Positions 35,395 to 49,286 of a DNA stretch of 64,000 nt are shown here, one piece after another. The stretch comes from Rhabditoides inermis. Lineage: Eukaryota > Nematoda > Chromadorea > Rhabditida > Rhabditidae. A model generated the notes under the pieces. That model was not told the DNA's origin. It was given only the letters and a program-made list of their open reading frames with translations, and made no database searches. Numbering within the stretch: the first letter of the stretch is position 1; each line of letters begins with the position of its first letter. A program made the position numbers and the translations under genes. The stretch lies in contig CAWZYM010000188.1 in NCBI GenBank assembly GCA_963966185.1, positions 127,501 to 191,500 of the forward strand, written 5' to 3'.

Positions 35395-38300
35395 GTGACT
35401 GAGCCGAGTAGATTCTTGTTTATTATATTTTTTTCTCATTTTTTTTTTAAATCTTTCTCCTATATATGACTCAATCGTCTATCGTTGCAAACTATCAGAA
35501 CTGCACTTTTGTTTTGGATACTGTGGGCGTGGTTGTCTCCATTCTCTTTCTTGCTCTCGTTTCTTACATTCGTCATTGCGTTCTCTTCGCCCAGTGTTCT
35601 ACTCATTGTAATTGTCTGGTTTCAAGCGTAAGAACCTGAAAGGGTCATTTGTGGGTGGCTCGTTCAGTGTATTCCCCCCACACTCACATTTCAGTTTTTA
35701 ATCGCCTGCTGGTGCGATTCTCGGGGTTTATGGACTCATCACACCTAGGGATGAAAATTGCGGCCTTCACTCGAGCGCACGTCGCCAGTCGTCCTCTCTG
35801 TGATTTATATGCAATCTCTCGTTTCTCTATTTCGCAGCGACTGCGAAATTGCATTCCAAAGTTGTCCGCATTTTCCGAGACGGAAGACGTTTTCTCTTCC
35901 GCGCCGCCGTCTTCTTCTGTCGCTCTTCTCCCTTTTCCTTTCCCACCCCGCCCGGTACAAAAAAAACGGTGTCGGGCGACGACAATGCGTCTCTCTATCG
36001 ATTGTATCGTTGTTCTGAGAAGACAATGAAAAAGCGTGGCGGCTCTTCTCTCTAAGGAGAGGGCCGGCCGGCAGCTAGCGGCAGGCAGAAGAGAAGACGC
36101 TCCTCATAGGTCGAGTGGACGCCCGCCCGCGGGCTCAAGTGAGCCTATTGAGAGCAGCCCGCCGCCGTCGCATATTACTCTCACAGCCGTTTTGTTGTCA
36201 CTCGGCTTATATTGCCGACGATTGTAGTATAGCGTGCATCTTCCCGTACATAATCCTCTGAACCTACGGATTACCGTATGATTATCAAATCGATCATGTC
36301 TTTTCGCCTGATTACGTATGTGCAAATACTGCAACATGCAAACCACATTCTCTCTCTGGAGAGGTTTCTTCTCTTTTGGATGAACCGCCGGATGATGACC
36401 TATTGCGGCCATCGCATCGTATATGCAAGAGAGATTTCGGCCCGAGATAAGTCGGCTCGCGCGCTCTCAAGATTGTTGTCCCATATATGGTCAACTATAC
36501 GAACACGTATAATACCTGTTAATCTCTCTGACACTTCCTAGCCCACTAATGTTTATTCGCTGACGTCTGCACAACACGCTACTCACCGCGGATGCGGATG
36601 CGCCATTCATCCACGCATATCTGATGCAGCATGCGGTTAGCTGCAAATTGGCGGATATTGTTCCCCTCCTTGCTTTCCCTCTCTCGTATAGATTGCACGG
36701 CGGTTCTCTCGATTGAAAGACTGAAAGAGGTTTGCGTGAGTCGCCTCGCATGCAATTGGCAATTGCGTGGCGGCGAGTCGTCTCTGCTCGGCGACTCTCC
36801 TCTCGCACAAGCCCATTAGGCAACGCGGCAGCTCGCCGGCGCTAGAGTCGCTTCTCTCCGCCAGCCACGAACGAGCCCTATTCCCTCGGCGAGAATTGCC
36901 GACGTCGCCCGCCCTGCCGAAGTAGAATAATCCTATTACGGTTCCCAGCCGTGTTCGCCCCTTTCGCTTACACTGCTAGTCGCTCTCCTCCTTCGTCTGT
37001 TTGTTTTAGTTGTTTTGTTAGTTCCGCAGATGTTCATGGTTCTTTCCTCGGGGAGCCACACACTCGTTTCTTTCGCATCTTTCTTTCTTCTCCCGCTTTT
37101 CCCTCTGTTTATGGCCACCGCATGTTTCCCACCAGTCTTCATTATTGCCCCCTTTCCCACCTCTTCCGGTCTACGATATTCCTATTTCACAAGAGCGTGT
37201 CGAAATGCCGCCCCGGCACCTGCTAGATGTTCCCGGAATATACGCTTTGTTCGCCACCTCTGTCTGAGAGCCGTGGCAAGAGCCCTTGTGTGCGTGTCGG
37301 TGGCAGTATGTTCGTGAGAAAGGACGAGTGTGATTGAGTCGAGGAGAGGAGAGATGGTCTTTGTACGTATGGAATGGAACGGGCAGGAGCGGATGAGAGA
37401 GTGGGAGAGGATGGGATGCAATGAAGCGGAGTCGCTCTCGCATGCACGGGAGAGCGTGGGGTGCTGAGCGACGGGCGCGCGACGGATGGACACAATTAGT
37501 TTCCACTCGAGATGAGCCCGAGACGACGCTGCATACTGCCCTGCGCGATCCATGGCCTCGGGGCGAGTTCTCGCTCTCGCTCCCGGAAAACCTGAATCTC
37601 TTCTTCTTCTTCTCTCGAGCACTTGATTGATTTCAGTGCGAGATAATGAGATGGGTTCGCGTTGATCATGTGGGTTGATTGCCGGGCCGAGCTATATCCC
37701 AGTTTTCGCGCCTCTCTGTCTCTCATCGCTTATGGAAGCGCTACTGCTATTGTCCCCATTGTCCAGACTGTCATATGCATATGAGACGGCTGCTCCCTCC
37801 TCTCTCTTTCTCTTACTGCCGTTCTCTCTCCCCTCTTTCTTGAGGTGCGTATGCCAGGCATTGATTTTCTTCGCGTTGACCGAAGAGGTCGGCGAGAGCG
37901 CGGGCGCACAGAGTGTGGTCCGCGGGATGCAGAGACGCAGAGGTCGACCCCTGGGGTGAGAGGATAGAGAGTATGATACCGCTCGGTCTGTTCGGTCGGC
38001 TTTGATGCCGCTCGCAGACCGAATACCACGCAACTCTCCCCATTCCTATTCCGCTCGCGTCTCCTCTCCTCTGCTATGGATGAGACGTTTTTCGGCCCGC
38101 CAATGTTTGTCGACGTAAATTGTGTTCTTCGCTAGCCGTGGGAGAATCGGCCGGCGAGCGGCGTCATACCTCCTATGATGGTATAATAGATGTGTGTAGG
38201 TGCGTATCGACGCGCCACTACTATTGCATAATATCGCGCTGCCAGCGTATTGTGTCGCTTCGGGTTATAGTGAGCGCGCAATGGTGAGCAAAGCGAGAGA

Positions 38301-39775
38301 GATTCCGATTTGCCGTCATTACATTACTATTCGAGCGCGTTGTTGCGCGCTCCGCATTGTGCGGTTTGCGCACTACTCGTTCGCATTTCGCATATTCCGA
38401 TTCTCTTTCGCTTACTCACTGTCGCCTGCATTCGCATCTCACACTACTCACCACATTCACACAATCAATTACCATATGTCGGCACCCGGCGTGCAACGGC
38501 TGAGTGCTGAGTGTCCGACTTTTTTTCGGATCTGAATCACTCTTTACAGTCGATGTGATGTGGGGGTCGGGCCGGGTGGCGGCGTAATCCCATAATTTGA
38601 GAGAATGCCGCTGTCGACTCGACACGATGTTTGATTTCGTGGCGATATTTTGTTGTTGGTTGTTCATCTCACATTCCTCGCATGTTTCTCGCTTGTGTCT
38701 CAGACAAGGCGTCCCGCTGGATCTTGTCCTCTCTGATTCATGCGCTATCGCATTTCGCGCCTGATGTCATGCGATATTATGAAGGGAGAGTGAGAGATGG
38801 GAAGGAAAGGGATTGTATGTGTTCGCACATGTGCTCTTTCCTCGCCTCTCCCCCTCTCCTCTCTCTCTTCTCTGGCTCCGCGTCTTCGCAGATTCGAACC
38901 AGCCAGCTGCTTCCGATTGCAAGTGCATAGAGCGCGGGATAGAGGAGAGAAAGAGAGGGGAAATGTTGAGCCGATCAATCTTCAGCTGCTATTGGTTTAT
39001 GAATGTGCATTACTGTATGGTGCGCGGTTTCGGTTGTGGCTAGTAATGGCTGACATTTCACATCAAATCATATCCGCCGCCCCCCGGGGGGCACACATCT
39101 AGCGCGCACAGGTGATCCGGATTTGGATATCGCGGAAATGAAGGGCGATTCCGTGTGGATATTATATGGAGATTATTCAACGAGGGGGTGATATGCCACC
39201 GGTTCGCCATCATCCTATGCTATGCCTATCCCCATCCCACCCCCCCCCCCCTCTCCTATCGCACTGATCGCTTATTCGTTTTGACTGATTGGGTGTGGGA
39301 ATGGGAGTGCTTTCGTCTCTCTGTCTCTCTTCTTTTGAGAGAGAAATGATTTCACTTCACCTTGGAAGAGTGTTTCGGCGGCAGCAGCGGTCGAACCGAC
39401 TTTGCCTGGCTTTACTATCATTTTCCGATCACACAAACATCTCTCCACTCTCCACAGCTGTCATTCTCGCATTCGTGTCGACTATCGACGCATTCATCTT
39501 GCCAGTCCGCGATATTTTCACAAGCTCGTCTCGAAACGCTTCATCCTCTTGTCTCGTATATTTTACTGCTGTCCAGCCTGATTTATGTCGAGTCTCACGT
39601 GATTCGCGGAACCGCTTGTCACTCTTGTGTGGAGGATGCCTTACTTCCGGTGGAATGTTGATTCGAGCCGCCTGTCTTTCTCGCACTCTGTTTTCACCTC
39701 GCTTGTTTCCAGGCGGAGTCGATGCGGTGAAAGTTGTCTGGAATTGAGAACCGCCGACCCCCGACCTACTAGGAG
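35395..39775. other. CpG-rich gene-poor region upstream of syndecan
   Basis: About 4 kb, richer in CG, CTCGC and TTTCGC strings than the rest of the window and nearly free of dinucleotide satellites. Several frames are open on both strands at once, as expected from composition, and none shows conserved motifs or good exon borders. Probably the upstream regulatory region and possibly untranslated first exon(s) of syndecan. Confidence 0.45.
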
Positions 39776-39968
39776 ATGCGTCTCACGCTCGTATTATTGA
39801 TATGCTGCGTGGCAGCCGGTCAAGCGGTGAGTGTTACTAGTTACTAGTTTCCTATTGTTTTCTGATAAGCTGATGTGTCGCTTTGTCGTTGTGCGTGTGT
39901 TTCTTTCTGTCTCTCACTGGTTGCATAGCGTATGCATGGGTAGTGAGTGGAGTGAGTATAGGGTATGG

Positions 39969-40025
<57 letters not shown>

Positions 40026-43000
40026 GGCACGGTTGTTGGTGGTAACAGATGGATGGCGGGAGATGAGATGTTTTGTCTGCGAGGCTAGGTTGAGTCCAGC
40101 AGCAACAGAGAGGGTGCGACATTTGGCCAGAGCGAGAGAGAGAGGGGGGAGGGGGATATGACGCTGAGTGGATCTGTCATTTGCGTGTCATTTTTTGGCA
40201 CAAGAGAGAGGGAGAAAAGTGTATTGATCCTCGATGTGTGTACGCGAGGTGAGTAATCCATCATTTTCCGTAAGTGTCTCTAGCTGTATGGGAGAGGGGG
40301 CTGTGTGTAGCCGGCGTAATTAGGATGTTTTCGTGGGATTGGGTAGAGCGGGAGAGGAAGGAGAAAATTGGCTGGACTCTGCCACTGAAGACAACACATG
40401 GCTCACTGACGGTGCAGATTATGGAATTATGGTTTTACGCGCGGGATCATTATGCATTAGCGAATTGGAATGGATGGCAGCAGGGGGTGGTCGGTCAGAG
40501 ATGGGAGAGGATGGGGGGGGGGGGGAGATGGACCACGCGATGACATGCCACGGGTTCGCGGAACGGAAGGGAAGATGTCTGTTCATTAATGGACAAACGT
40601 ATGGGTGACGAGATGCGTGTAGAAATTGGTATGCGCGAAACGTTGTGAATATTTTTTTGTGTGGGTTGGAAGTTTGTGTCCATGGTAAAATCGAATTACT
40701 GAACGAAATGCTTATTTGGTCGTGAGATCTCATGAAACTGAATTGTCGTGGTTTGTTCGAACGACGGGATACCTTTCATTGTTGCTTAAAACATGAAGCT
40801 GTTATGAGATGAAAGTGCAAATTATTGAAACTGAGTTTGTTGACTGACCGTTTTCAGTTTCTCGAGAAGCGCGCCATCACCTCACCCGTCAAGGTCTCCA
40901 AGGCAAGCGAGGTTAGTTGGTATCGATTTGTTTTTGTTGTATGTTATGTATTCAAACGGAAAACAAAATACGATTATGTAGAGGTCATCTTTGTGCCTGT
41001 TAAGAAAATGATGAAACGTATATGTTTCAGGTGATTGAGGGCAGTGGCGACCCGTCGGTTCCCGCTCTGCGGAGAACACCCCTGCCCGACATGGAGATAC
41101 AGGGATCCGGAGGAGGCAGTCCCGACGACGAGGACGGAGACGACGTCGAGGGCAGCGGAGGTGAGCATCCGGCGATCTCTCTCTCTCTCTCTTTCTCTCT
41201 TTCTCTCTCTCTCTCACCACCCTGTTGCAGACCGTGTCGAGGGCTCTGGCGCCCCGGTGGTGCACACCATCATTGAGAAGCCGCACACGTCGTCGCCGGC
41301 GCTAAAGCCGTCCTCGTCGAGCACGTCGACGTCTACCACGACTACCACGACGACGTCGAAGAAGACGACGACCGTGCCGGCCAAGAAGGTCGAGGCCATC
41401 ACCAAGCCTACGACGACTACCAAGGCGACTACTACTAAGGTGAGTGGGAGTCGTGTTTTTATGAATGTGTATGCTTGTCAGAAGCGTAGGGGAGATGACA
41501 ATATTTGAATTCATGAGTACTGGGTACACGTGTGTTGCACTCTGGTTGCTTTCGCTTTCCGCTTTGAAGAGGATGAGATGAATGGGGGAGGGAAAGTAGA
41601 ATGGAGCGAGTAGTGTGAGAAAGTAGAGTGAGTGCGAGTGAGTGAGTGAATGAGTGAGTGGAGAAAGAAGGAATGCGGGCGGCGGTGGGGATCAAAGCAG
41701 CCCACCACCCGCTGTTCTTTTATTGCCGCGCAGTTAGTCAGGTGGAGGTGGGGTGATGAGAGAGTGGGCGAGAGAGTGTGTGAGAAGGAGAGGCGCAGAC
41801 GGCAGACGTGCATATGACTGCAATTTGTCCGTGTCTCGTGTGTAGAGGCGGAGAGGAGTGCAATGGTTTACGACTAGAGTTACGACCTCGCCACTTGGGT
41901 TGGATCCTCTCTGATAGATCGGATCGAATCGCCCGTTAGAGGGAGGAGGAAGGGGGGGGGAGATGGATGGATTGTTTGATGGACGGTTAATGGGGCGTGA
42001 AACGTGACTCGGCGCGACGAATTGGGTGGTTTGAAGGGATGTTGGATATTGATTTATCGATTGATTGCAGAAGTACGACGTGCTGGCGCCGATTGAGAAG
42101 GAGGTGGACGATCGGGACAAGGACGACGCTAGTGAGGACAGTGCGGAGGAGGACGAGAGGCCCAAGGTAGGAAGAGAGAGAGAGAGAGAGAGAGAGAGGC
42201 AAGAGATTGCCGGTTTGGGAGTTATATGTTTCTGTGGAATGGTAGTGGTGGCAACGCGAGACATTTGATAATAACTTTTTGATCTTCTTGAATAGTGTTT
42301 GAATCTTGAATAGTGTTTGATATACGGTGCATTATAGTTGTTTCACAATGTTGGTTGATAGCAATAGCAATGTCAATGAGTTCCGACAAAAGAACACTAT
42401 TCTCATGTTCTAATCGGAGATCTCTTTCCGGTCACATGTATACTTCTCTCACTTCTCCGTCCACAACTCTCTTGTTACAGGTGGAGATCTCGGAGGCACC
42501 CAGCTCGACCCGCCGTCCCCCCGCCGCCCTCCCCCCGACCACCCCCGAGCCGTCCACGCCCTTCCACGCAATGCTCAAGCCGGGAATCTTTGCCGGTGCG
42601 TCATCTTACTATAATTATTTGTTTATCATGGCTATCGGTCACCTTAGAGAGATTCGTAGGTTTGTCGGTTTTTTGCCGGTGCGTCAACTTTCCACCTTTT
42701 CCTAATCCTATGTTTATCTGTGCTATACGGCTATCAGTGAGCCTTTTTATGAATTACTAGGGGGTTGTGATTCGCAGGTTCTTTGCCGGTGCGTCTTTTC
42801 ACTTTCCATAATCCGATGTTTACCTGGGCTATCAGTGATTGATCTTCATAGGTTCTTTTTTTCTTTGATGGCAAGTACGCACTATTTTTGGTCAAAAACA
42901 ACTGATCAACAACTGATCCGTTGTTTACTCTGACTATCAGTGACCCGTTTTGATTGATGTACTGATAAGGAAGAGTTCGTAGATGGCGGGATAGTGAGAT

Positions 43001-45069
43001 AGGATAGGGGGGTGGGTTTGGGAGCGCGCTCGTAACGGGCGATTGATGATCATGGTGGGTGGTTGCTGTGTGGTGGGTGGAAGGTCGCAGTAGTGGGGAA
43101 GGAGAGGGGGGGGGGTTGGTGCACTGATAAATGGGGTCATCAGCGCGCGTGCGCGGCGGTGGCCATTCGAGATCAGCTGATTGATGGCGAGGTGATATCA
43201 TCACGGGAGGCGTATGTGTAGAGTGTAGTAAAGATGTCCACGCGGGTTGTATAGGTATTGTTAGGGGAGGGGAGGTGATGGTTGGATGGTTTTAGGATGG
43301 GTGGAACGCATGGTTGATTGGATTGTTGGGGCTGTTCCTCTCTCCTGCTTCTCTCTCTCTCTCGCATCGTTTGCGCGATAATCAGATCAGCTGTGGCTGG
43401 CTGGATGCATCAATATGCGAGAATGCAATATGCAAACATGAGGGAGGATGATGCCGTGTTGTCAACAAGGGACCGTTCCGTCTAGGGGGGGAGACGGGGC
43501 TTGATTTGATTTGCGGAAATGCGATCCCGAGGGGTAATGCGAACAAAGCAGCAGCTGTAGAAAGGGGAGGAGAAGGGGTGTTGCCCCCCCCCCTATTTGG
43601 ATACGCTGCGATCACTTTACCAATGGAGGGGAACGCGAGCGGTGTCCGGTTACCGCAAGCGCTGGGTGGATGGTAGTCTGGGGACCTCCTCTATGTGGGT
43701 GGTTCTATTTGATGGGGATAGGCAGCGGCAGCGGCTGTAACGAACCGTATAATGCAATCGAACAATCGAGTCTGGTATTTGCACAAAGCCGCATCTGTCA
43801 CTGCTAGGGCGGCTGGCAGCGGGTTGGTGTTGTCCTAATAGGGGGTTGTATAGGTGAGCCGGCACACCTGGTTCGAGGATTTTGGGGCTGCTCACCCAAT
43901 CCCGGTGATTTGGTGTCATTTGATCCCACGGCTTTTACGGGTGGTGAATTTGGCAGCTGATTTACTAGCTGTCGATAGGGGATGGGAGAGGGACGAGCGG
44001 GGCTTTGATTGATTATGACTGGTGGGGTGGTATGGTTTAGGGGTCAGCAGCAGCAGCAGCAGCCGGGGCTCTAGACGCGTACCGTCCAGTGTTTGTCTTT
44101 GCCCTCATTTGGGTGTGCTTGTATAATGTGCAGATGGCGATTAGCATATATTTCATTCGTTCCGGAAGCCCTCGGCGGCTTCGTTTGTCCGGCGCTGGTG
44201 AATTGATCGATTGTGGTTGAAGAGGGTCTGAAGAGGGGCGAGGGGGTCTACCGCATTGCCTAGCATTGCATCCTGTATTGGCCTCATTAGAGGTGGAAGG
44301 GGGGGGGGGGGAGAAGGAGCAGGGAGGAGGAGGAGGAGGGCTATTAGATATGCGCGCCAGAGGGGGGCATACGCGAATTATGGAATTGGAGGGGGTGAGA
44401 CTGCGGGAGGCGAATCATTTGTCGTAAGCTACTATAATGATGATTAGTTGGTCGAGACGAGGGGACAATGGTGTTATGGAAAGAGGCGTCAGATGGAGAA
44501 AGAGGGACTGAATGCGCGATTGTTTTGCACATGTCTCATCCAGGCTCTTGTTTTGCGGCTATCGGATGGGCTAGAAGGAGAGGAGGAGGAGTGTTGTTGT
44601 TTGTTGTGGGATAAGCAAATAAGGGATCGTTCGGCGTGATGTTTATGGTTATGCAATGGGACGAGATGATACGAAGTGTGATGCACAAATAGAGGCATAT
44701 GCAAGTGACAGCTATGGATTTTAGGGTAGTTGATGAAGCGAACTTTTATTGACAGAAAATTTGGCACCACTACTTCACGATAACTGTGTTGCCTAACATT
44801 TTGCGGGAACAATTCTCATGTTTGTATTTTCAGCGGTCGTGGGTGGAACGGTGGTGGGTCTGCTTACCGCGATCCTGCTCGTCATGTTTATCGTCTACCG
44901 CATGAGGAAGAAGGTTTGTTTACTTGTTTGTTTACTTGTTTGTTTGTTTGTTTGTTTACCCGTTTGTTTACAGGACGAGGGCAGCTACGCGCTCGAGGAG
45001 CCCAAGCAGCGCGCCTATCCTGGTTACGCGTACACCAAGGCCTCCTCCACCAAGGAGTTCTACGCGTGA
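39776..45069 (+). CDS. sdn-1: Syndecan (heparan sulfate proteoglycan core protein)
   Basis: Eight exons in phase, 276 residues: 39776-39826, 40858-40911, 41031-41160, 41231-41439, 42071-42166, 42481-42595, 44834-44913 and 44974-45069. The order is signal peptide (MRLTLVLLICCVAAGQA), acidic ectodomain with Ser-Gly attachment sites for heparan sulfate (VIEGSGD, EIQGSGGGSPDDED, DVEGSGD, RVEGSG), a Thr/Lys-rich stem, a transmembrane helix (VVGLLTAILLVMFIVYR), C1 motif RMRKKDEGSY and the PDZ-binding C-terminus EFYA. Syndecans are cell-surface co-receptors; in nematodes the gene acts in neuron and axon guidance. Length is close to the C. elegans protein (288). AATAAA at 45434-45439. Intron 1 holds CT and GA tracts. 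Confidence 0.97.
39969..40023. repeat. CT dinucleotide array in syndecan intron 1
   Basis: About 27 CT units, uninterrupted. Confidence 0.95.
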
Positions 45070-45433
45070 TTGATCGATCGATATCGATTATTGATTGATT
45101 ATCGATTGGCAGATCTGTGGTGTCGAGTGTGTGTTGGTAGCAAATGTCGCATGTGTGTATGCGACAGTCGTCTCTCCGGGTATCGTCTTTTTGTTCTTCT
45201 TTCACTTTGCGTAATAGATTGTCGTCGTCTCTCTCCCGCCCCTCTGACTGTCTGCTGATCGATTGATATCGATTAGCCAGCCCATTGTAGAAGAATGTCT
45301 CACAGTCAGGTTGTTGTGTGTGTCCAGCAAAAAAGTCTATTTCCCGTCTCTCACCTTGTAATAAGTTATAATACGTTTCTGGCGTGCGATTGTGAATCAC
45401 CACGTCAAGACTCATCAATATGTACCATGCGAG

Positions 45434-45439
45434 AATAAA
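45434..45439 (+). terminator. Poly(A) signal of syndecan
   Basis: AATAAA 365 bp past the stop codon; the first canonical signal downstream. Confidence 0.6.
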
Positions 45440-46405
45440 CAAAGGCTATAAAATACTAATAATATTATTGTGTGTTGTGGAGTGTTTGTGAAAGGTTGCG
45501 TGTCCAAAGTGTATCTGGTGGAAGACTTTGAACAAATTATTTTTTTCTTTCCTCTTTATTGCGAATTACAGAACGAAAAATGGAGAAAAAAAACTAATAA
45601 TTCTGCGAGGGTTTTTTTAATAAGCGCGTGAGAACCTGGAGAAATTAATTGTTTTGTTCGGTGAAATCTGATACATTGAGATTGAAACGTATTTGATCTC
45701 GAAATAGATTTTTAAGCGTTTGATTCTGTTTTTTTTTAAATTTAAATCAAGAACACGCAGAAAATGCAAAATCAATATGTATAAGTCTTTTCAAGCGTTG
45801 TTTAAAAAATTTCATCAAGAGCACAACAATTGCACAGGAAAATGCATTCATAACTCCATGATACGCTGAAACGTAGATGTTTTGAAAAGTTGCATCACGG
45901 ATTCTTTTGGCATGTTGGGATTGCGTTGATTGAGAGGGAAGAGAGAGAGGAGAGAGAAAGAAAGAGAGAGGGAGAGGAGAGAGTGAGAGAGAGAGTGAGA
46001 GTGAGAGGGTGTTTGCCTGTTGGCATTACACAGAACCTCTTTTCTTCCTCCCTCCCTCTCTCACTAGAGAGACGCGCGAGAGAAAAAGCCTGTCTTCCGG
46101 AGAGATCTGGGATATTCCAGAACCCGCGCGAACTTCGAATCGCTTCCGGTATAAGATGCGAGAGTGGCAGAGTGTCGCCTCTTCTGTCGCACAGTTACTC
46201 TTCTAAAGACATTTACCGGCCTTGATCGATTCTGTCGGTACTGGTATGATAACGATTACTTTTGTTATTTCGATCTGTGCGTTGGCTTCGTATTTTTAAT
46301 ATTCTTTGTTCACTTTTAGTCCAAGCACTTAGAAACACTTTTAGTCCCTTTCTCCAGATGCGCCTCGTATAGTTTCTGAGGGGTCAGCTGGGATAGTGCA
46401 AACCT

Positions 46406-46459
<54 letters not shown>

Positions 46460-46628
46460 AGGGAGAGAGCGATAGAGAGAAGGCATATATTGCCTATGCG
46501 AAGGGGGTGATTTGATATGGCCGCGGAGAGTGTCTCCAGTCTCCAGTCAACTGTATTTGCGCTTTACACACGAGCGAACGGCTCTCTGTCCGCCCGTACA
46601 CTCCGAAGAGTGTTGAGAGCGCGCGCGT

Positions 46629-46680
<52 letters not shown>

Positions 46681-47142
46681 GCGGCCCCTCTGCCCAACTG
46701 TTACTACGCAGCGTAGCGAGGATATTACTCCTCGGCTCTGTTCACATATGCGTTTTAGTAGAGTTTTGTTATTGTTGTTTTCATAGTTTCTCTAGTTTCG
46801 TAGTGTTCGTGTGCGGTGGTGCGCCGTGCACGAGTGCATGTGCGTAGTGAGAGCGCGCGAATCTACGGTTCGGCTGAATTTCTTTGTTGTTTTGCCGTTT
46901 CGCGATCGATAGCGAGTGAGTGTGTTGCAACTTCTCGGGTTTGATCATAGAGTGAACATGGTATGTCCATGCGGGGTGTCCGAGCGATGAATCATATCCA
47001 AAAAGCGCACTTGTTGTTGGTCTCACCTCGCTACTTTTGTGTGTATGTTATTCCATCTTTCTAGGTATGAATCGTGATTATGAATAGTGATGTCGATTAA
47101 AATTGATTGATCGATCGATTGATTGAAGTGTACTTGTTCAGA
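45440..47142. other. Syndecan to unc-45 intergenic region
   Basis: No coding sequence supported. Contains AT-rich sequence, GA arrays (about 46409-46470) and a CT array (about 46637-46679) in an otherwise CpG-rich stretch. It probably holds the unc-45 promoter. The unc-45 start follows a TTGTTCAG acceptor by one base, so an outron here is likely. Confidence 0.5.
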
Positions 47143-49249
47143 ATGGTCGCCCAGGTGGTGACAGCGGAGGAGCTGAGGGATCAGGGCAACGCCGCCGTCA
47201 AGTGCGCCCAGTGGCAGGAGGCGAATGAGAGGTGCGGGCTTGTTTACTTATGTGTTTAAATGTTTACTTGTTGTTTCATAGTGTGGAGTTGGAGTGTGGT
47301 GCTATCAGATTGAATTGAAGGTTGAAGCCAGTCTAGCTTAGTCTAGCTTTATGTTGTACAGTTTGATCCTTTGAAACTCTGTTGTTTGTGCATCACATCA
47401 AATCTGTTGAGGTGAGCGGCGCTGCGTAGTGGTTAATGATGTTCGCTATACTCCTAACTCTCAAGTACTCATACTTGATTCGCACCTTCACCCTCACCTG
47501 TTGAGGTACACGGAGGCGCTGCAGCTGGCCACCGACGACGAGAAGGTGCTTCGCGCCACCATATACAGGTACGGGGGTTCATGTTCATGTTGTCGGCGTT
47601 GATCGTGTTTGTGAGAAGAGAGTGCATTTGTGGGTTGGGAAGTTGGATGGGAAGATGGGAAGTTCAATTGTCTGACGTGGTTCGTTTCGCGAATGTAGTG
47701 GCATGATGGGAGAGAGGGGAATGTTTGACGACGGAGTTGACCGATTGATTGATTGACCACTGTCACTGTCGTTTAGAAGAGGAAGTGAATGCGTGCATTT
47801 TTGATTGATTGATTGATTTATCGATTGACCGCCCTCTTCCAGGAACCGCTCGCTGGTTCGCCTGAAGCTGGAGGACTACGAGGGCGCCGAGGCAGACGCC
47901 ACCAAGGGTGAGGGAGGGTGGAATGATGTGTGTTTGTGTATCATCCCGATCACCCGATTCCGACATGTACAATGCTAGCCACAATCCTGAACAGTGCTGC
48001 GGAGCTTGTCGCACTTGACACAAATTGTATGTTTCGCGTGATATACTATTGCTTGTTAGTCTTCTTGCGGACAATTCGTCGTTATCTTTCTCTGTGTTTT
48101 GTATAACAATAATTTATCCGACATGCCTTTTTGCCGAGTTTCACAAACCACGCGTTTCGATAGCGGTTTGTAGAAGCCGCACTATGAATGCCTAATACAG
48201 CAACAGCGAACTGTGTTTTAGCGTTCAGCCTATATAAAATGGCCAGTAGGCTCCCATTGTACATCTAACTGTAACACCGTATGTTTTCAATGCACAAGTA
48301 TATACAATTATACACGTATACAGTGAATACAGTTAAACAATGTATACAGTATACATTGCCTATTTCAGCCATTCAGATTTTCTTACAAACCACGAGTAAT
48401 TTGGCGGCTCTTCAGCTAACTATATCACCATGATATGTAATGTTACTCATTACGTTTTTCAGCGATCGCGCACGACGGCGCGGATTCTAAGGCGCTGTAC
48501 CGCCGCGCACTCGCTCGGGAACAGCTCGACAATGTGGGGAACGCATTCGCAGATGCCAAGGAGGCCCTGCGACTAGCGCCCAATGACAAGTGAGGGGAAG
48601 TTGGGTCTGTAAGGGCCCTTTTATACTCCGCCGCCACCGCACCGCTCGCCGCCGAGACGAGTATTCTCACCGCTCGCCGCTGGGAGTAGTCAACGGGCGG
48701 CGGGCGGCGTACAAAAATATTAGGGTGCTCATCATTCGTATTTGTTTCGATTACTCACTGCAATGCATGCTAATTCAACTTAAATTTTGTCTACATAACA
48801 GATTCATGATCACCCTACTCTCTAGTACACAATTTATGTTACAGTATATATCTCAGCATAGGAAGCTCAGATTTGACTGAAATTAGTAAATTCTAAATCA
48901 GAATTGTGGATTGTTTCATACTACAACAAAACTTATAGAACAAAATTATTAGATTCGAAAAAATTCAAGAGCAATGTCCTCGCCGCAGCGGCGAAAATAC
49001 TCGCGAGCATTATCGCCGCTGGAGACCGCTAGCGGTGGCGGCCGCCGCCAGCGGTGAGCGGCGGCGTTCGAGTATAAAGGGGTGCGCGAGCGGCCAGCGG
49101 TCAGCGGCCGGCGGTGTCAATCGATATTTGTATCTTTTGCACTACGCCGCTAGCGGCGGCGGCGGAGTATAAAAGAGCCCTAAAAGAAAGTAGATCGGTC
49201 TCTACATAGTAGAGAGAGGGGTGTAGATGGTGGGGGGGCCGTGAGGTAC

Positions 49250-49286
<37 letters not shown>

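Noticed and set aside
35649..36055. Several overlapping ORFs of 60-130 codons, here and through 39.7 kb
   Set aside because: Open frames occur on both strands in the same place, as expected from CpG-rich, stop-poor composition; no motifs or exon borders.
47408..47490. tRNA-like stretch in unc-45 intron 1 (TAGTGGTTAATGATG, then a B-box-like TTGATTCGCACC)
   Set aside because: The match to the B box is weak and no cloverleaf can be drawn; at best a decayed SINE.
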